Below are positions 25,198-34,296 of a DNA stretch of 64,000 nucleotides, one piece after another. The position numbers were made by a program, and so were the translations under genes. This DNA comes from Planctomycetaceae bacterium (GTDB lineage Bacteria > Planctomycetota > UBA1135 > GCA-002686595). Every line of letters starts with the position of its first letter. Positions within the stretch are counted from its first letter, which is position 1. Location: contig WGMC01000041.1 of NCBI GenBank assembly GCA_016125265.1, positions 1 through 64,000 on the forward strand. The letters are read 5' to 3'. The notes beneath the pieces are model-generated. The model saw nothing but the letters and a program-made list of their open reading frames with translations. It searched no databases and had not been told where the DNA came from.

Positions 25198-25991
25198 CCG
25201 TCGAGTTTGCCTTCGCGTCGAATCTGCTGGAGGTCGCCAAGGAGATGGACGACCTGGCGCGCAAGCAGTTGCCGTTCGCGGCCGCCGCTTCGGTCACCCA
25301 TGCCGCGCGCGAGGTGATGGAGGCCGAGGTGAAGAACACCGAGGCAAAGCTCAACATCCGCTCGCGGTGGCTTCTAAAGGGCTGGAAGTTCCAGGGGGCG
25401 AAGAAGCAGGACTATCCGAACTTCACGGCCTACGTCGGTCACCGCGACCAGATCATGGCCGACCAGGAGCATGGCAACCCCGCGCGGAAGGCGCGCGCGG
25501 CCAAGCGCATCGGTGTGCCTGCGAAGGGGTACCGGGACGCCAACTGGAACGCCAAGGGAGCGATCCCCAAGGGCAAACGGCCCAAGGCGCTGCTCAACGC
25601 CAAGAAGAAGCACCACTTCGAGCGTGGTGGGCTGGTGTTCCGACGTGACGGGGAGAAGCTGAAGCTGGTCTATTCGCTGCGTCCGAGCGTGCGGATCACG
25701 GCAGCGCTGGGCGCTGAGAAGGTGGCGCACGAGGTGTTCGCCGAGCAGTTCTTCGTCCAGTTCGAGATCAACGTGGAGGCCGCCGTGAAGAGCGCACGCT
25801 CGCGCCTGGGGCGCTTCAGCAGCGAAGGCGGACGCCTGAAGTTCCAGCAGTCGCGCGCCCAGGTGTTGCTCTCGCGCGGCTACCGCGTGCCGCTGCGCGA
25901 GCTGCAGCGCATGAGCCCGAAGATCGCAGGACAGGGCGTCGACATGGTGCGCTGGGCGCAGCGTGCAGGGCATGGTGGGCTACTCGATTGA
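25194..25991 (+). CDS. GpZ-like minor tail protein
   Basis: A 265-residue basic protein. The start (LEVAKEMDDLARKQLPFAAA, then ASVTHAAREVM) followed by LNIRSRWLLKGWKF is similar to the lambda tail-completion protein Z family, in which a helical N-terminus precedes basic strands. The C-terminus is basic and hydrophobic-patterned. The gene ends the early operon, just before the terminase module, an unusual place for a tail protein. Assignment rests on pattern only. Confidence 0.4.
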   Translation: MTVEFAFASNLLEVAKEMDDLARKQLPFAAAASVTHAAREVMEAEVKNTEAKLNIRSRWLLKGWKFQGAKKQDYPNFTAYVGHRDQIMADQEHGNPARKARAAKRIGVPAKGYRDANWNAKGAIPKGKRPKALLNAKKKHHFERGGLVFRRDGEKLKLVYSLRPSVRITAALGAEKVAHEVFAEQFFVQFEINVEAAVKSARSRLGRFSSEGGRLKFQQSRAQVLLSRGYRVPLRELQRMSPKIAGQGVDMVRWAQRAGHGGLLD

Positions 25992-26132
25992 CCGTTTGTA
26001 AGGCCGTACCCACCCCCCCCTCCCCCCCCCTTTGGGTCCTTCCCAGGGGGGGGTCCAGCGCGGGTGACGCGCCGCCCGCAAAATAGCTAGGCTCTGGCCG
26101 TAAATCTGGGTTCCCCCAGGACTTAGGACGAT
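25992..26132. other. pre-terminase intergenic region with C/G tracts, candidate cos region
   Basis: 141 bases between the early operon and the terminase genes. It holds runs of 8 and 9 C's split by one T (26012-26030) and a run of 8 G's (26046-26053) that could pair into a strong hairpin, possibly terminating the early transcript. Phages with GpA-type terminases usually have cos just before the small-subunit gene, so cos may be here; no known cos sequence is recognisable. The following AT-richer stretch (about 26080-26110) may hold the late promoter. Confidence 0.4.
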
Positions 26133-26807
26133 TTGAACTCCTCGGGCAGACTCAACCTCAAGCAGTACGCGAAGCACCGAGGGGTGAGTCCGGCCGCCGT
26201 CCGCAAGGCGATTCAAACCGAGCGCCTGAAGGTCTCTGTGCTCCGCAACCAATCCACCGGCGAGTGGGAGGTGGACGTCGCCGAAGCCGACCGCGAGTGG
26301 GACGTCTCCACGGATCCGGCCATGCAGCGTGAGCTGACGCGCCGCAAAGGGGGCGCCCCGCCGCCTGGCCCTATGCGGCCCGAGCAGCGCCAGCTCCTCC
26401 TCGAGCTGGAGGCCGAGGTCAAGTCGCTCGGCGAGATGGACCTCTCGAAGGAGGGACTGCAGTCCTTCCCCGAAGACCCCGCCCTGCTGAACGACTTCCA
26501 GAAGTTGCGCACGCTGAGCGCGCAGTACGAGGCCCGCAAGGCACACATCGAAGTCCAGCGGCTCTCTGGCGCCCTCCTGCCCGCCGCCGAGGTTCGGCGC
26601 GCTCTCTTCCAGGTGTGGCAGCAGGCGCGCAACGCGCTCGCGAACATCGCCCCGCGGATCGCCGGGGAGGTCGCGTCCGAGTCCAACCCGGCCGCGTGCG
26701 AGCAGCTCATCGCGAAGGAGGTGCACTCGGTGCTGTCGGGCCTCGCTCGCCAACTGCGCGAGAAGCAACAGATGCCGGTCGACGAGCCGCAGGCGGCCCG
26801 TGAGTAG
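26133..26807 (+). CDS. terminase small subunit (Nu1-like)
   Basis: A 224-residue protein from TTG at 26133. Residues about 6-35 form a helix-turn-helix (NLKQYAKHRGVSPAAVRKAI), the DNA-recognition winged helix of Nu1-type small terminases, followed by a long helical oligomerisation region (RPEQRQLLLELEAEVKSLGE ... AYEARKAHIEVQRL). It overlaps the large subunit gene by 8 bases. It should recognise the packaging site and load the motor on phage DNA. Confidence 0.8.
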   Translation: MNSSGRLNLKQYAKHRGVSPAAVRKAIQTERLKVSVLRNQSTGEWEVDVAEADREWDVSTDPAMQRELTRRKGGAPPPGPMRPEQRQLLLELEAEVKSLGEMDLSKEGLQSFPEDPALLNDFQKLRTLSAQYEARKAHIEVQRLSGALLPAAEVRRALFQVWQQARNALANIAPRIAGEVASESNPAACEQLIAKEVHSVLSGLARQLREKQQMPVDEPQAARE

Positions 26808-28758
26808 CGCATCCAATCGCGTCTACGACCTGGTCGCCGAGACGATCGCCCATGCCATCACGCCCGAGCCTCGACTCTCGGTGTGGGAGTGGGCGGACCG
26901 CTACCGGGTGATGACGACCGAAAGCACCGGGGAGCCTGGCCCATGGTCAACGGATCGCGTGCCGTACCTGCGCGAGATCATGGAGGCGATGTCCCCCTCC
27001 TGCCTCGTCCAGGAGGTGGTCGTCCAGAAGGGCGTACAGGTCGGTGCGTCGGAGATGCTGCTGAACCTCTTCGGGTTCGCGGCCGACCTGGCGCCGGGGC
27101 CGTTCATCATCGTCCAGCCGAGCATTGAGCTTGCGGACGGGTTCTCTGCGCAGCGCCTGGAGCCAATGATCCAGAACTGCGAGCGCCTCCGGGACAAAGT
27201 CGGCGAGCGCAAGACCAAGAGCGGCAAGAACGCGAAGCGCTCCAAGTCCTTCCCGGGCGGCATCCTGCGGCTGTTCGGCGCCAACAGCGCCAAGTCGATG
27301 CGCCAGACGCCCAGCCGGTATCTGTGCCTCGACGAGCTGGACGCCTACCCCTTGGTCGTGAAGACGGACGGCGACCCGGTCGGCTTGCTGGAAGGACGGA
27401 CCACGCGCTTCCAGAACCGGAAGATCGTCAAGGTCTCGACGCCCACGCTGGCAGGCTCGTCCCGGATCGAACGCGCCTTTTTGCGCAGCGACCAGCGGCA
27501 CTTCCACGTGCCCTGCCCCTCCTGCGGCCACAAGTTCGTCATCGAGTGGGAGCTGTTCTCCTTCGAGCGCGACGACGAGGGAGAGCTGATCCCGGAGTCC
27601 GTCGGTGTCGGCTGCCCCTCGTGTGGGGCGCTGGCGACGGAGGCGAACAAGACGCGGATGTTCGCCGCGGGCGAGTGGATCGCGAAGCGCCCCGGGCGCC
27701 GGATCCGCGGCTACCACCTGCCCACGTTCTACGCACCGGCAGGCACGTTCTCTTGGGTGAGCTGCGTCGAGCAGTTCCTCGAGGCCCACCGCAACGGCGA
27801 CGACGCCGCCATGCAGGTGTGGAAGAACAACGTGTGCGGGGAGGTGTGGCGCGAATCCAGCGTCGCCGTCCCCGAGTGGCAGCAGTTGTTTGCTCGCCGC
27901 GAGCAGTACCCAGTCGGGAAGATCCCCCCCATGCTCTACGTGAGGCCCGACGACCTTCGCGGGCCCGTTGTCCTGACCGCAGGCTGCGACGTCCAGAGGG
28001 ACCGTCTGGAGTTCGAGGTCCTCGCGTGGGGGCCGCGCATGGAGAGCTGGTCGATCGACTACCGGGTCATCCAGGGCGACCCAGGCGGTCAGGAGGTCTG
28101 GCAGGAACTCGACGAGCTGCTCCTCGAGAGCTTCGCCGGAGAGGGTAGGCAGCTCTCGATCCAGACCCTGGCGATCGACTCAGGCGACGGCACCACATCC
28201 TCGAGCGTCTACGCCTGGGGTCGACGGCAGGATCCTCGGCGCGTGATGGTCTGCAAGGGCGGCCCCGACTCCCTGCGGATGGCGCTCCAGCAGCCCAAGG
28301 CCGTGGACGTGGACCGCAAAGGCAAGCGGATCAATCGGGGGGTGAAGATCTGGCTCGTCGGCGGCGGTCACCTGAAGGGTGAGCTCTACGGCTGGTTGAG
28401 ACAACAGCCGCCGACCAACGACCAGGCGCCCTCCACCGTGGGGTGGTCCCATTTCCCGGAATACGGGGAGGAGTGGTTCAAGCAGCTCGTGGCAGAAAGT
28501 CTTGTTCCGAAGCCAGTCCGCGGCTACCGCCGGTACGAGTGGAGACAGGACCGCGCACGGAACGAAGCGCTCGACTGCCGGGTGCTGGCGCGAGCCGCAG
28601 CCGACCGGATCGGTCTGCCTCGCTGGACCGCGCGCAGGTGGTTGCGCGAGTACGAGAGGCAGCCCGCCATCGTGCAAGCACCCGCCGCGCCGCGCGTGAA
28701 GCGCACGCGCGGACGGCGTGGGGGCGGGTATCTCGACGGCATGCGCGGCGGGCTGTGA
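26800..28758 (+). CDS. terminase large subunit (lambda GpA family)
   Basis: A 652-residue packaging motor, typical length for GpA. A deviant Walker A (QKGVQVGASEMLLN) lies at about 76-89, and Walker B (YLCLDELDAYP) at about 174-184. A zinc ribbon (CPSCGHK ... CPSCGA) lies at about 239-277. The RNase H-like nuclease has acidic residues in AGCDVQRDRLE and AIDSGDG, and a basic C-terminal tail probably contacts the portal or DNA. GpA-type enzymes generally cut at specific cos ends, so unit-length genomes are expected. Overlaps the small subunit and precedes gpW. Confidence 0.95.
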   Translation: MSSASNRVYDLVAETIAHAITPEPRLSVWEWADRYRVMTTESTGEPGPWSTDRVPYLREIMEAMSPSCLVQEVVVQKGVQVGASEMLLNLFGFAADLAPGPFIIVQPSIELADGFSAQRLEPMIQNCERLRDKVGERKTKSGKNAKRSKSFPGGILRLFGANSAKSMRQTPSRYLCLDELDAYPLVVKTDGDPVGLLEGRTTRFQNRKIVKVSTPTLAGSSRIERAFLRSDQRHFHVPCPSCGHKFVIEWELFSFERDDEGELIPESVGVGCPSCGALATEANKTRMFAAGEWIAKRPGRRIRGYHLPTFYAPAGTFSWVSCVEQFLEAHRNGDDAAMQVWKNNVCGEVWRESSVAVPEWQQLFARREQYPVGKIPPMLYVRPDDLRGPVVLTAGCDVQRDRLEFEVLAWGPRMESWSIDYRVIQGDPGGQEVWQELDELLLESFAGEGRQLSIQTLAIDSGDGTTSSSVYAWGRRQDPRRVMVCKGGPDSLRMALQQPKAVDVDRKGKRINRGVKIWLVGGGHLKGELYGWLRQQPPTNDQAPSTVGWSHFPEYGEEWFKQLVAESLVPKPVRGYRRYEWRQDRARNEALDCRVLARAAADRIGLPRWTARRWLREYERQPAIVQAPAAPRVKRTRGRRGGGYLDGMRGGL

Positions 28759-28774
28759 GCCTGGGAGCGGCCGC

Positions 28775-29107
28775 GTGAGCTACACGCAGGACGACATCGA
28801 AGCGCTGGAGAAGGCCCTCGCCAGTGGTGCCCGGGAGGTGCAGTTCCGCGACCGCAAGGTCGTGTACCGAAACACCCAGGAGATGAACCAGCAGCTGCGC
28901 GTGATGCGCGCTGCGGTGACTGGAAAGCTCAACCCGCGCCGGCGCCTGGGCACGTTCCAGTCGGGGATTCACGTGGGCAAGCCGAAGTCCCCTGGCGTCA
29001 CCGCGCCTTCGGTGGGAATCGGCCCGGCGGAGGGCGCCGACGGCGGCACATTCGGGGACGACGCGGGCGGCGGCAACGGCGCAGACGGGGGAGCTTTCGG
29101 GAGCTAA
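28775..29107 (+). CDS. gpW-like head-tail joining protein
   Basis: A 110-residue protein from GTG at 28775. Residues 1-50 ([20 protein letters not shown], then [16 protein letters not shown]) match the gpW fold: helix, beta hairpin, helix. The remaining C-terminus is a glycine-rich tail unusual for gpW. gpW stabilises DNA in the packaged head and joins head to tail. In lambda-like phages it lies directly between terminase and portal; here two host-recognition genes have been inserted after it. Confidence 0.8.
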   Translation: MSYTQDDIEALEKALASGAREVQFRDRKVVYRNTQEMNQQLRVMRAAVTGKLNPRRRLGTFQSGIHVGKPKSPGVTAPSVGIGPAEGADGGTFGDDAGGGNGADGGAFGS

Positions 29108-29110
29108 CGC

Positions 29111-30811
29111 ATGGCGATCTTCTTCACGCGATTCCAACTCAGGCGCGGGACCGCCGCCCAAGCGGCAGCCACCAACGAGATTCTCCGCGACGGCGAGGAG
29201 GGGTGGACGAAGGACACGCGCCGTCGCAAGATCGGCGACGGGGTAACTCCCTGGGAAGACCTCCCGTACGCCGACATCGGCGAACCCGGGCCGCCCGGAC
29301 CCGAAGGTCCCGCGGGTCCCGCTGGATCGGCTGGTCCCGCCGGCGCGCAGGGGCCGCAGGGCCTGCAAGGTCTCACCGGTGCACAGGGCCCGCAGGGCGT
29401 CGCGGGCCCCGTGGGCCCGTCCGGTGACATCGGCCCCGCGGGGCCCCAGGGCACCGAGGGTCCCACCGGTCCGGCGCTGCGCGTCCTCGGCACGCTCGAC
29501 CTGCCGGCAGAGCTGCCGGGCGCGGGCAACCAGCCCGGCGACGCGTACCTCGTCGGCATCCCGGGGAACCTGCACCTGTGGGTGTGGAACGGGGCCGACG
29601 ACTGGGAAGACGCGGGCGCGCTGGGCGGCGTGCCCGGTCCCGCCGGCCCCACCGGTCCGGCAGGGCCCGCGGGCTCGCAAGGACCCGCCGGGGCGACAGG
29701 TGCGCAGGGCCCCCAAGGTCTGACTGGCGCGACCGGTGCACAGGGCATCCAGGGGCCGCAGGGCGAGATCGGGCCCGTGGGTCCGGCTGGAGCCACCGGC
29801 GCGACCGGGGCGACGGGCCCCACGGGGCCCGCCGGCCCCGCGGGTGCGGCTGGCGCGACTGGGCCCACCGGGCCCGCAGGATCGACCGGCCCCGCGGGAC
29901 CCGGCGTGCCCGCCGGCGGCGCGATCGGGACGGTGCTGCGCAAGTCCGGCGCCGGGGACTACGCGTCGACCTGGCAGCCGGACCTCGCCGCGGCGCTGGG
30001 CCCGTACAGCGGCTCGGTGGGCGGCGGCACGCTGACCGTGCGTCTGGGCGCCGCGCGGTCCCCCCACCGCTTCACGCTCACCGCGGACGCGGCCGTGGTG
30101 TTCGCGGCCGAGACCGGCTACGCAATCCGCGCCGGGGACGAAGCAGTCCTCGAACTCACGGGCGACTTCAAGCTGCTCTGGCCCTCGACCGTCATCCGCG
30201 TCGCTGGCGAGTACCACGGCGACTACTGGAACCGGATCGTGGTGCGCGCGATCGACAGCCACGTGACCCCCGGCCAGCGGCAGTACCTGGTCGAGATCCA
30301 GGCCATGTTCGGCCCCGCGCGCACGGGTCTGGTCTTGCGCCAGGTGATGCCGAACTACTTCGCCGACCTGATCGCGGCAGTGGGTGTGAACAAGGCCTCG
30401 GGCAGCCCGGGGACCGAGAACCTCTACAGCCTGCTCGAGGACCTCGAGGAGTTCCGTCGCCCTGACGGGCGCTTCAAGTTCCGCATCAACTGGCCGGGCA
30501 TCTCCAAGAGTGTCACCTGGTTCCAGGAGAGCAACCCGATCGAGGTCCTCGAGGACGTCGATGGGTATGAGTTCGTCAGCTCGAGCGGATCGCCGAACCT
30601 CACGGGCTTCGGCGGGCTCGCGCGAAGCTCCTGGGCTGGCGTGCTGCTCGACGGGCAGATCGGCGTCCAGTGGGCGAAGACGCCCTTTGGCGCGGGGATC
30701 TTGTGCAGCGTAGGCCGAATGGCGCGCGGCAACTCGGTGGGGATCCCGCACACGATCCCCGGAGCTGTGGGCGATTTCCCGACCGTGGTGGAGCTGTACG
30801 TCGATGCCTGA
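29111..30811 (+). CDS. collagen-like tail fibre protein
   Basis: A 566-residue fibre. Residues 1-56 form the tail-attachment unit common in phage fibres ([30 protein letters not shown]). Gly-x-y collagen repeats follow at about 57-121, then a small domain ([20 protein letters not shown]), then a second Gly-x-y stretch at about 171-265. The distal region about 270-566 is a beta-rich head ([32 protein letters not shown]) likely to bind the host surface. Trimerisation through the collagen triple helix is expected. It sits between gpW and portal and overlaps the esterase gene, so the two are probably used together. Confidence 0.85.
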   Translation: MAIFFTRFQLRRGTAAQAAATNEILRDGEEGWTKDTRRRKIGDGVTPWEDLPYADIGEPGPPGPEGPAGPAGSAGPAGAQGPQGLQGLTGAQGPQGVAGPVGPSGDIGPAGPQGTEGPTGPALRVLGTLDLPAELPGAGNQPGDAYLVGIPGNLHLWVWNGADDWEDAGALGGVPGPAGPTGPAGPAGSQGPAGATGAQGPQGLTGATGAQGIQGPQGEIGPVGPAGATGATGATGPTGPAGPAGAAGATGPTGPAGSTGPAGPGVPAGGAIGTVLRKSGAGDYASTWQPDLAAALGPYSGSVGGGTLTVRLGAARSPHRFTLTADAAVVFAAETGYAIRAGDEAVLELTGDFKLLWPSTVIRVAGEYHGDYWNRIVVRAIDSHVTPGQRQYLVEIQAMFGPARTGLVLRQVMPNYFADLIAAVGVNKASGSPGTENLYSLLEDLEEFRRPDGRFKFRINWPGISKSVTWFQESNPIEVLEDVDGYEFVSSSGSPNLTGFGGLARSSWAGVLLDGQIGVQWAKTPFGAGILCSVGRMARGNSVGIPHTIPGAVGDFPTVVELYVDA

Positions 30812-32702
30812 TCTGATCCACATCCCGCGTTTCGCATCCGTCACCCGCCAGCAGGCACGCGCCCTCACTGAAGAAGGGCAATCCGAGCGGTGGGCCGTGT
30901 TCGTCGGGCAGGGCAACAGCCAGATGCAGGGGGGCGGTGGAACCATCGCCGTGCCGCAGCAGCTGCCCGGTGAGCAGGACTCCGGCCACCCGCTGATCTA
31001 CACGCTCTCAGCCGAGGGGAACGTGATCCCCGGCGAGATGCCGTTCTCGGGTCTGGAGGGCAGCATCAACATCGACCCATTGATGGCGTTGGGCAAGCAG
31101 CTCGTGCGCTACCTGGGCCGCAACACGAAGATCCTTTTGGTCCAGGGCGGCGTCGGCGGCACGTCGTTCGTCGGCAACAACTGGAACCCCGGGGACGACG
31201 CGTACGAGGCTGCGATCGCCCAATGCGAAGTGGCCCTCGCGCTGCCCGGCGCCTTCATGGCCGGGGTCTTCATGGCCATCGGTGACCTCGACGACCACAC
31301 CACGTTCCCAACGCAGTTGGCGGCGTGGATCGACGGAGTCCGCGCCGACCTCGGTTCGGACGAGGGCGGCTCGCTGAACGAGCTTCCGATCGTCCTGGCC
31401 ACCTGCCGCAACGGGGAAAACAAGGCGATAATCAACGCGGCGATCCGCGCGATGCCGCGGCTGCGCGACTACGTGGCGGTCGCTGAGGGCGACGGCCTGC
31501 AGTCGGGCCAGGAGGAGGAGGGCAACGGCGACACGGTGCACTTTGGCCCCGAGGCTCGCCGGATCTTCGGACGGCGCCTGGCGCGCGCCTGGCTGTTGGC
31601 CCGCACCGTCAGCCCGCAGAACCGCCCCTTCACCGACCAGGACGTGTCGGCGGTCGCCGGCGTGATCGGCGGGCAGGCGGCCAACGCGGCCGTCCTGGCG
31701 GCGCACGTGGGCGTGGGCGCGGGCCAGCACCCGGCGGCCACCACCAGCGTGGCGGGTTTCCTGAGCGCCGCGGACAAGACGAAGCTCGACGGGGTCGCGG
31801 CGGGCGCCCAGGTGAACCTCCTCGAGGACCTCGCGAACATCGGTGGAGGCACAGGCCTGTTCTCGGGGATCACCGCGAAGCAGGGCCGCTTCCGGACGAT
31901 GGGCTCCCTCAACTCGAAGGGGACTGTCGCCGGGGACCTGGTGGAGATCCTGCCGTTCCCCGACCTCCCGCAGTTCGACGTGCGGTTCTACGCCACCGGG
32001 GCCACCGGCAGCCCGGCCGAGGTGGCGATCGAGAACGGGGCCTCTTCGGGATCGATCGGCACCAACCTTGGTGTGGTTGGCGGCAACGGCGACGCACGGG
32101 GCAACGCGCTGCTGTTCGCGGCAAACCTGGGGTTCCTGGTCAACACCTACGAGATCCCGGCGGGCTCCTACTCGTTCGCGGGCTGGGTGTTCCCCGGCAG
32201 CTTCCCGGCCTCGCTGGCGCGCCGCCACGTCTGCGGGTCGATCACGACCACGGCCGGCAACGGGTGGGAAGTGAGCCTGGAGAAGAACAACCGCGAAGTG
32301 ACCGTCTACCAGTGGGACGACGTCGCAAAGGCGAACGTTCCCGCGGTCAACATCGTCGACCAGTTCTGGACGCTCCGTGCCAGCCACCTGCAGGACGCGG
32401 GAGTGGTCGGATCGAAGCGCTTCGGCAACAACGTCTGGACGCACATCGCCGTGGTGTTCGCCTGGGACGGCGTTTCCGCTGGCCGCCTCTACACGTACGT
32501 GAACGGGGTGCGCGACCACTACCGCGCCTTCCCGCTACCCACATCCCGCAGCGTGTTCATCGGCGGGTTCAACTCCGCCTGGTCCATGCTGGGTGCGCTG
32601 GATGACCTGACGTTCTGGTCCCACGCCTTGAGCCCGCGGCAGGTAGAGCGCCACATGCTCAACACGCAGGACAAGTTCAACCTCTTCGGCGGTCGCCTGT
32701 GA
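30804..32702 (+). CDS. SGNH-type acetylesterase with LamG-like domain (receptor-binding enzyme)
   Basis: A 632-residue protein. Residues about 30-260 are an SGNH esterase of the sialate/carbohydrate O-acetylesterase type: block [14 protein letters not shown] with Ser at about 39, [11 protein letters not shown] as a block II/III region, and DGLQSGQ ... [15 protein letters not shown] with the Asp-His pair near residue 246. A short fibre segment ([16 protein letters not shown]) links to a C-terminal concanavalin/LamG-like domain ([41 protein letters not shown]). It probably removes acetyl groups from host polysaccharide during adsorption. It overlaps the fibre gene upstream and the portal gene downstream. 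Confidence 0.8.
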   Translation: MPDLIHIPRFASVTRQQARALTEEGQSERWAVFVGQGNSQMQGGGGTIAVPQQLPGEQDSGHPLIYTLSAEGNVIPGEMPFSGLEGSINIDPLMALGKQLVRYLGRNTKILLVQGGVGGTSFVGNNWNPGDDAYEAAIAQCEVALALPGAFMAGVFMAIGDLDDHTTFPTQLAAWIDGVRADLGSDEGGSLNELPIVLATCRNGENKAIINAAIRAMPRLRDYVAVAEGDGLQSGQEEEGNGDTVHFGPEARRIFGRRLARAWLLARTVSPQNRPFTDQDVSAVAGVIGGQAANAAVLAAHVGVGAGQHPAATTSVAGFLSAADKTKLDGVAAGAQVNLLEDLANIGGGTGLFSGITAKQGRFRTMGSLNSKGTVAGDLVEILPFPDLPQFDVRFYATGATGSPAEVAIENGASSGSIGTNLGVVGGNGDARGNALLFAANLGFLVNTYEIPAGSYSFAGWVFPGSFPASLARRHVCGSITTTAGNGWEVSLEKNNREVTVYQWDDVAKANVPAVNIVDQFWTLRASHLQDAGVVGSKRFGNNVWTHIAVVFAWDGVSAGRLYTYVNGVRDHYRAFPLPTSRSVFIGGFNSAWSMLGALDDLTFWSHALSPRQVERHMLNTQDKFNLFGGRL

Positions 32703-34249
32703 GCTGGGAAGCCTGGCTAGAAATGGAGGGCGCGTCGGGCCAGGCGCTGCGCAAGCGCGCCTACGACGGGGCTGGGCGCGGGCGTCGGGTTCGTGACTGG
32801 AACGCCCCAAGCAGCTCCGCCAATCGGGAGGTCAGCGGTTCGATCGAGCTCCTGCGGGCGCGCTCCCGGGATCTGTGTCGGAACAACTCGTGGGGAACCG
32901 GGGTCGCCAACTGCATCACCGACGAGGTGGTTGGCGAGGGCATTCGCCCCCGGGTGCGGCACGACGGCAAGGGCAAGAAGCGCGCGGTCCAGAAGATCCA
33001 GGACCAGTTGCTCTGGTGGGCTGAGTCCATCGCCGTCGATGCCGACGGCAAGAACAACCTCTACGGCCTGCAGGAACTGATCTCCCGGACGCGCGTCCAG
33101 TCGGGTTCCGTGCTGATCCGCCGCAGGGTCCGCGACCCGGGATTCTCTTCGCGGCGAGGCCTACGGCTGCCCCTCCAGATCCACGTGATGGAGCCCGACT
33201 TCCTCGACACGACGAGGGACGGTCCCGTATCGCGCAACGGCGCGGTTTCGGGGGTGATCATCCAGGGGGTCGAGTTCGACCTTCGCAACCAGGTGCGTGG
33301 CTACCACATGCACGCAACGCACCCTGGCGATGGGATTGGGCGGTTCGGAGGGAAGTCCTACTTCGTGCCGGCGCGCGAGATGCTCCACCTGTTCCACGTG
33401 GAGCGGCCGGGCCAAGTGGTCGGGGTGCCTGAACTCGCCCCCGCCATGATCACGCTGCGCGACCTCCACGCGACCCACGACGCGGCGCTGCTGCGCATGA
33501 AGCTCGCGAACTGCTTCGCCGCATTCATCAAGCGCTCCGCCGATGGCGAAGAGCCCGAGACCGACGAGGCGGGAAACCACCTCGAATCCCTGGAGCCGGG
33601 GATCATCGAATACCTCGAGCTGGGCGAGGACGTGGTCTTTGCCAATCCCCCGGCCGCGCCGGGGCTGGCCGAGTTCTCGACGATCCAGCTGCGGGCCGTC
33701 GCCCAAGCGATCGGGCTCACCTACGAGGTGGTCTCCGGGGACTACAGCAAAGTCAACTTCAGCAGCGGGCGCATGGCCTGGCAGCGGGCCTACCGCACGG
33801 TGGGACGGCACCGACGCGACCTCGAATGCCAGGTGCTGGACCCGATGTTCGATTGGTTCCTGGACGCCATGCGCTTGGCGGATCCTTCGCTGGTGATCCC
33901 GGACCTCTACTGCTCCTGGGCGACGCCCAGGCGGACCCTGGTGGATCCTGGCAAGGAGGTCGCGGCGCTCGAGCAGGAAGTGCGTGCGGGGCTCTGCTCG
34001 TGGCAGGAGGCCGTGGCGAGCCTGGGCCGCGACCCCGGCGAGACCCTCGACCAGATCGAAGAGCACCAGCGGGAGCTCGACGCGCGAGGCATCACGATCG
34101 CTTCCGACCCACGCAAGTCCACCCAGGGTGGGGCAGCCAACGGCGCGCCAGGGGCGGCTGAAGGGAAGGAGCCGGCCGACGGCGAAGATCCCAACGAGGA
34201 GTCGGAGGCCGACGCGGAGCGCGGGTTCCGAGCCGTGGGAACGGCCTGA
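32699..34249 (+). CDS. portal protein (lambda B family)
   Basis: A 516-residue protein from GTG at 32699. Family marks: ANREVSGSIELLRARSRDL and NNSWGTGVANCITDEVVGEG near the N-terminus; LLHLFHVERPGQVVGVPELA in the centre; YEVVSGDYSKVNFSSGRMAW with WQRAYRTVGRH just after; and the acidic C-terminal tail. The portal ring is the DNA gate at one head vertex and anchors terminase and connector. The position after terminase, gpW and the inserted fibre genes and before the protease/capsid gene follows the lambda order. Confidence 0.92.
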   Translation: MSWEAWLEMEGASGQALRKRAYDGAGRGRRVRDWNAPSSSANREVSGSIELLRARSRDLCRNNSWGTGVANCITDEVVGEGIRPRVRHDGKGKKRAVQKIQDQLLWWAESIAVDADGKNNLYGLQELISRTRVQSGSVLIRRRVRDPGFSSRRGLRLPLQIHVMEPDFLDTTRDGPVSRNGAVSGVIIQGVEFDLRNQVRGYHMHATHPGDGIGRFGGKSYFVPAREMLHLFHVERPGQVVGVPELAPAMITLRDLHATHDAALLRMKLANCFAAFIKRSADGEEPETDEAGNHLESLEPGIIEYLELGEDVVFANPPAAPGLAEFSTIQLRAVAQAIGLTYEVVSGDYSKVNFSSGRMAWQRAYRTVGRHRRDLECQVLDPMFDWFLDAMRLADPSLVIPDLYCSWATPRRTLVDPGKEVAALEQEVRAGLCSWQEAVASLGRDPGETLDQIEEHQRELDARGITIASDPRKSTQGGAANGAPGAAEGKEPADGEDPNEESEADAERGFRAVGTA

Positions 34250-34296
34250 AGGATTGGGACTTGACTGGGGGGAAGTCGTCCGCTCCATCGTGACGG

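Noticed and set aside
28478-30946. 822-codon minus-strand frame opposite terminase end and fibre gene
   Set aside because: Antisense of collagen repeats; the plus-strand genes explain the region.
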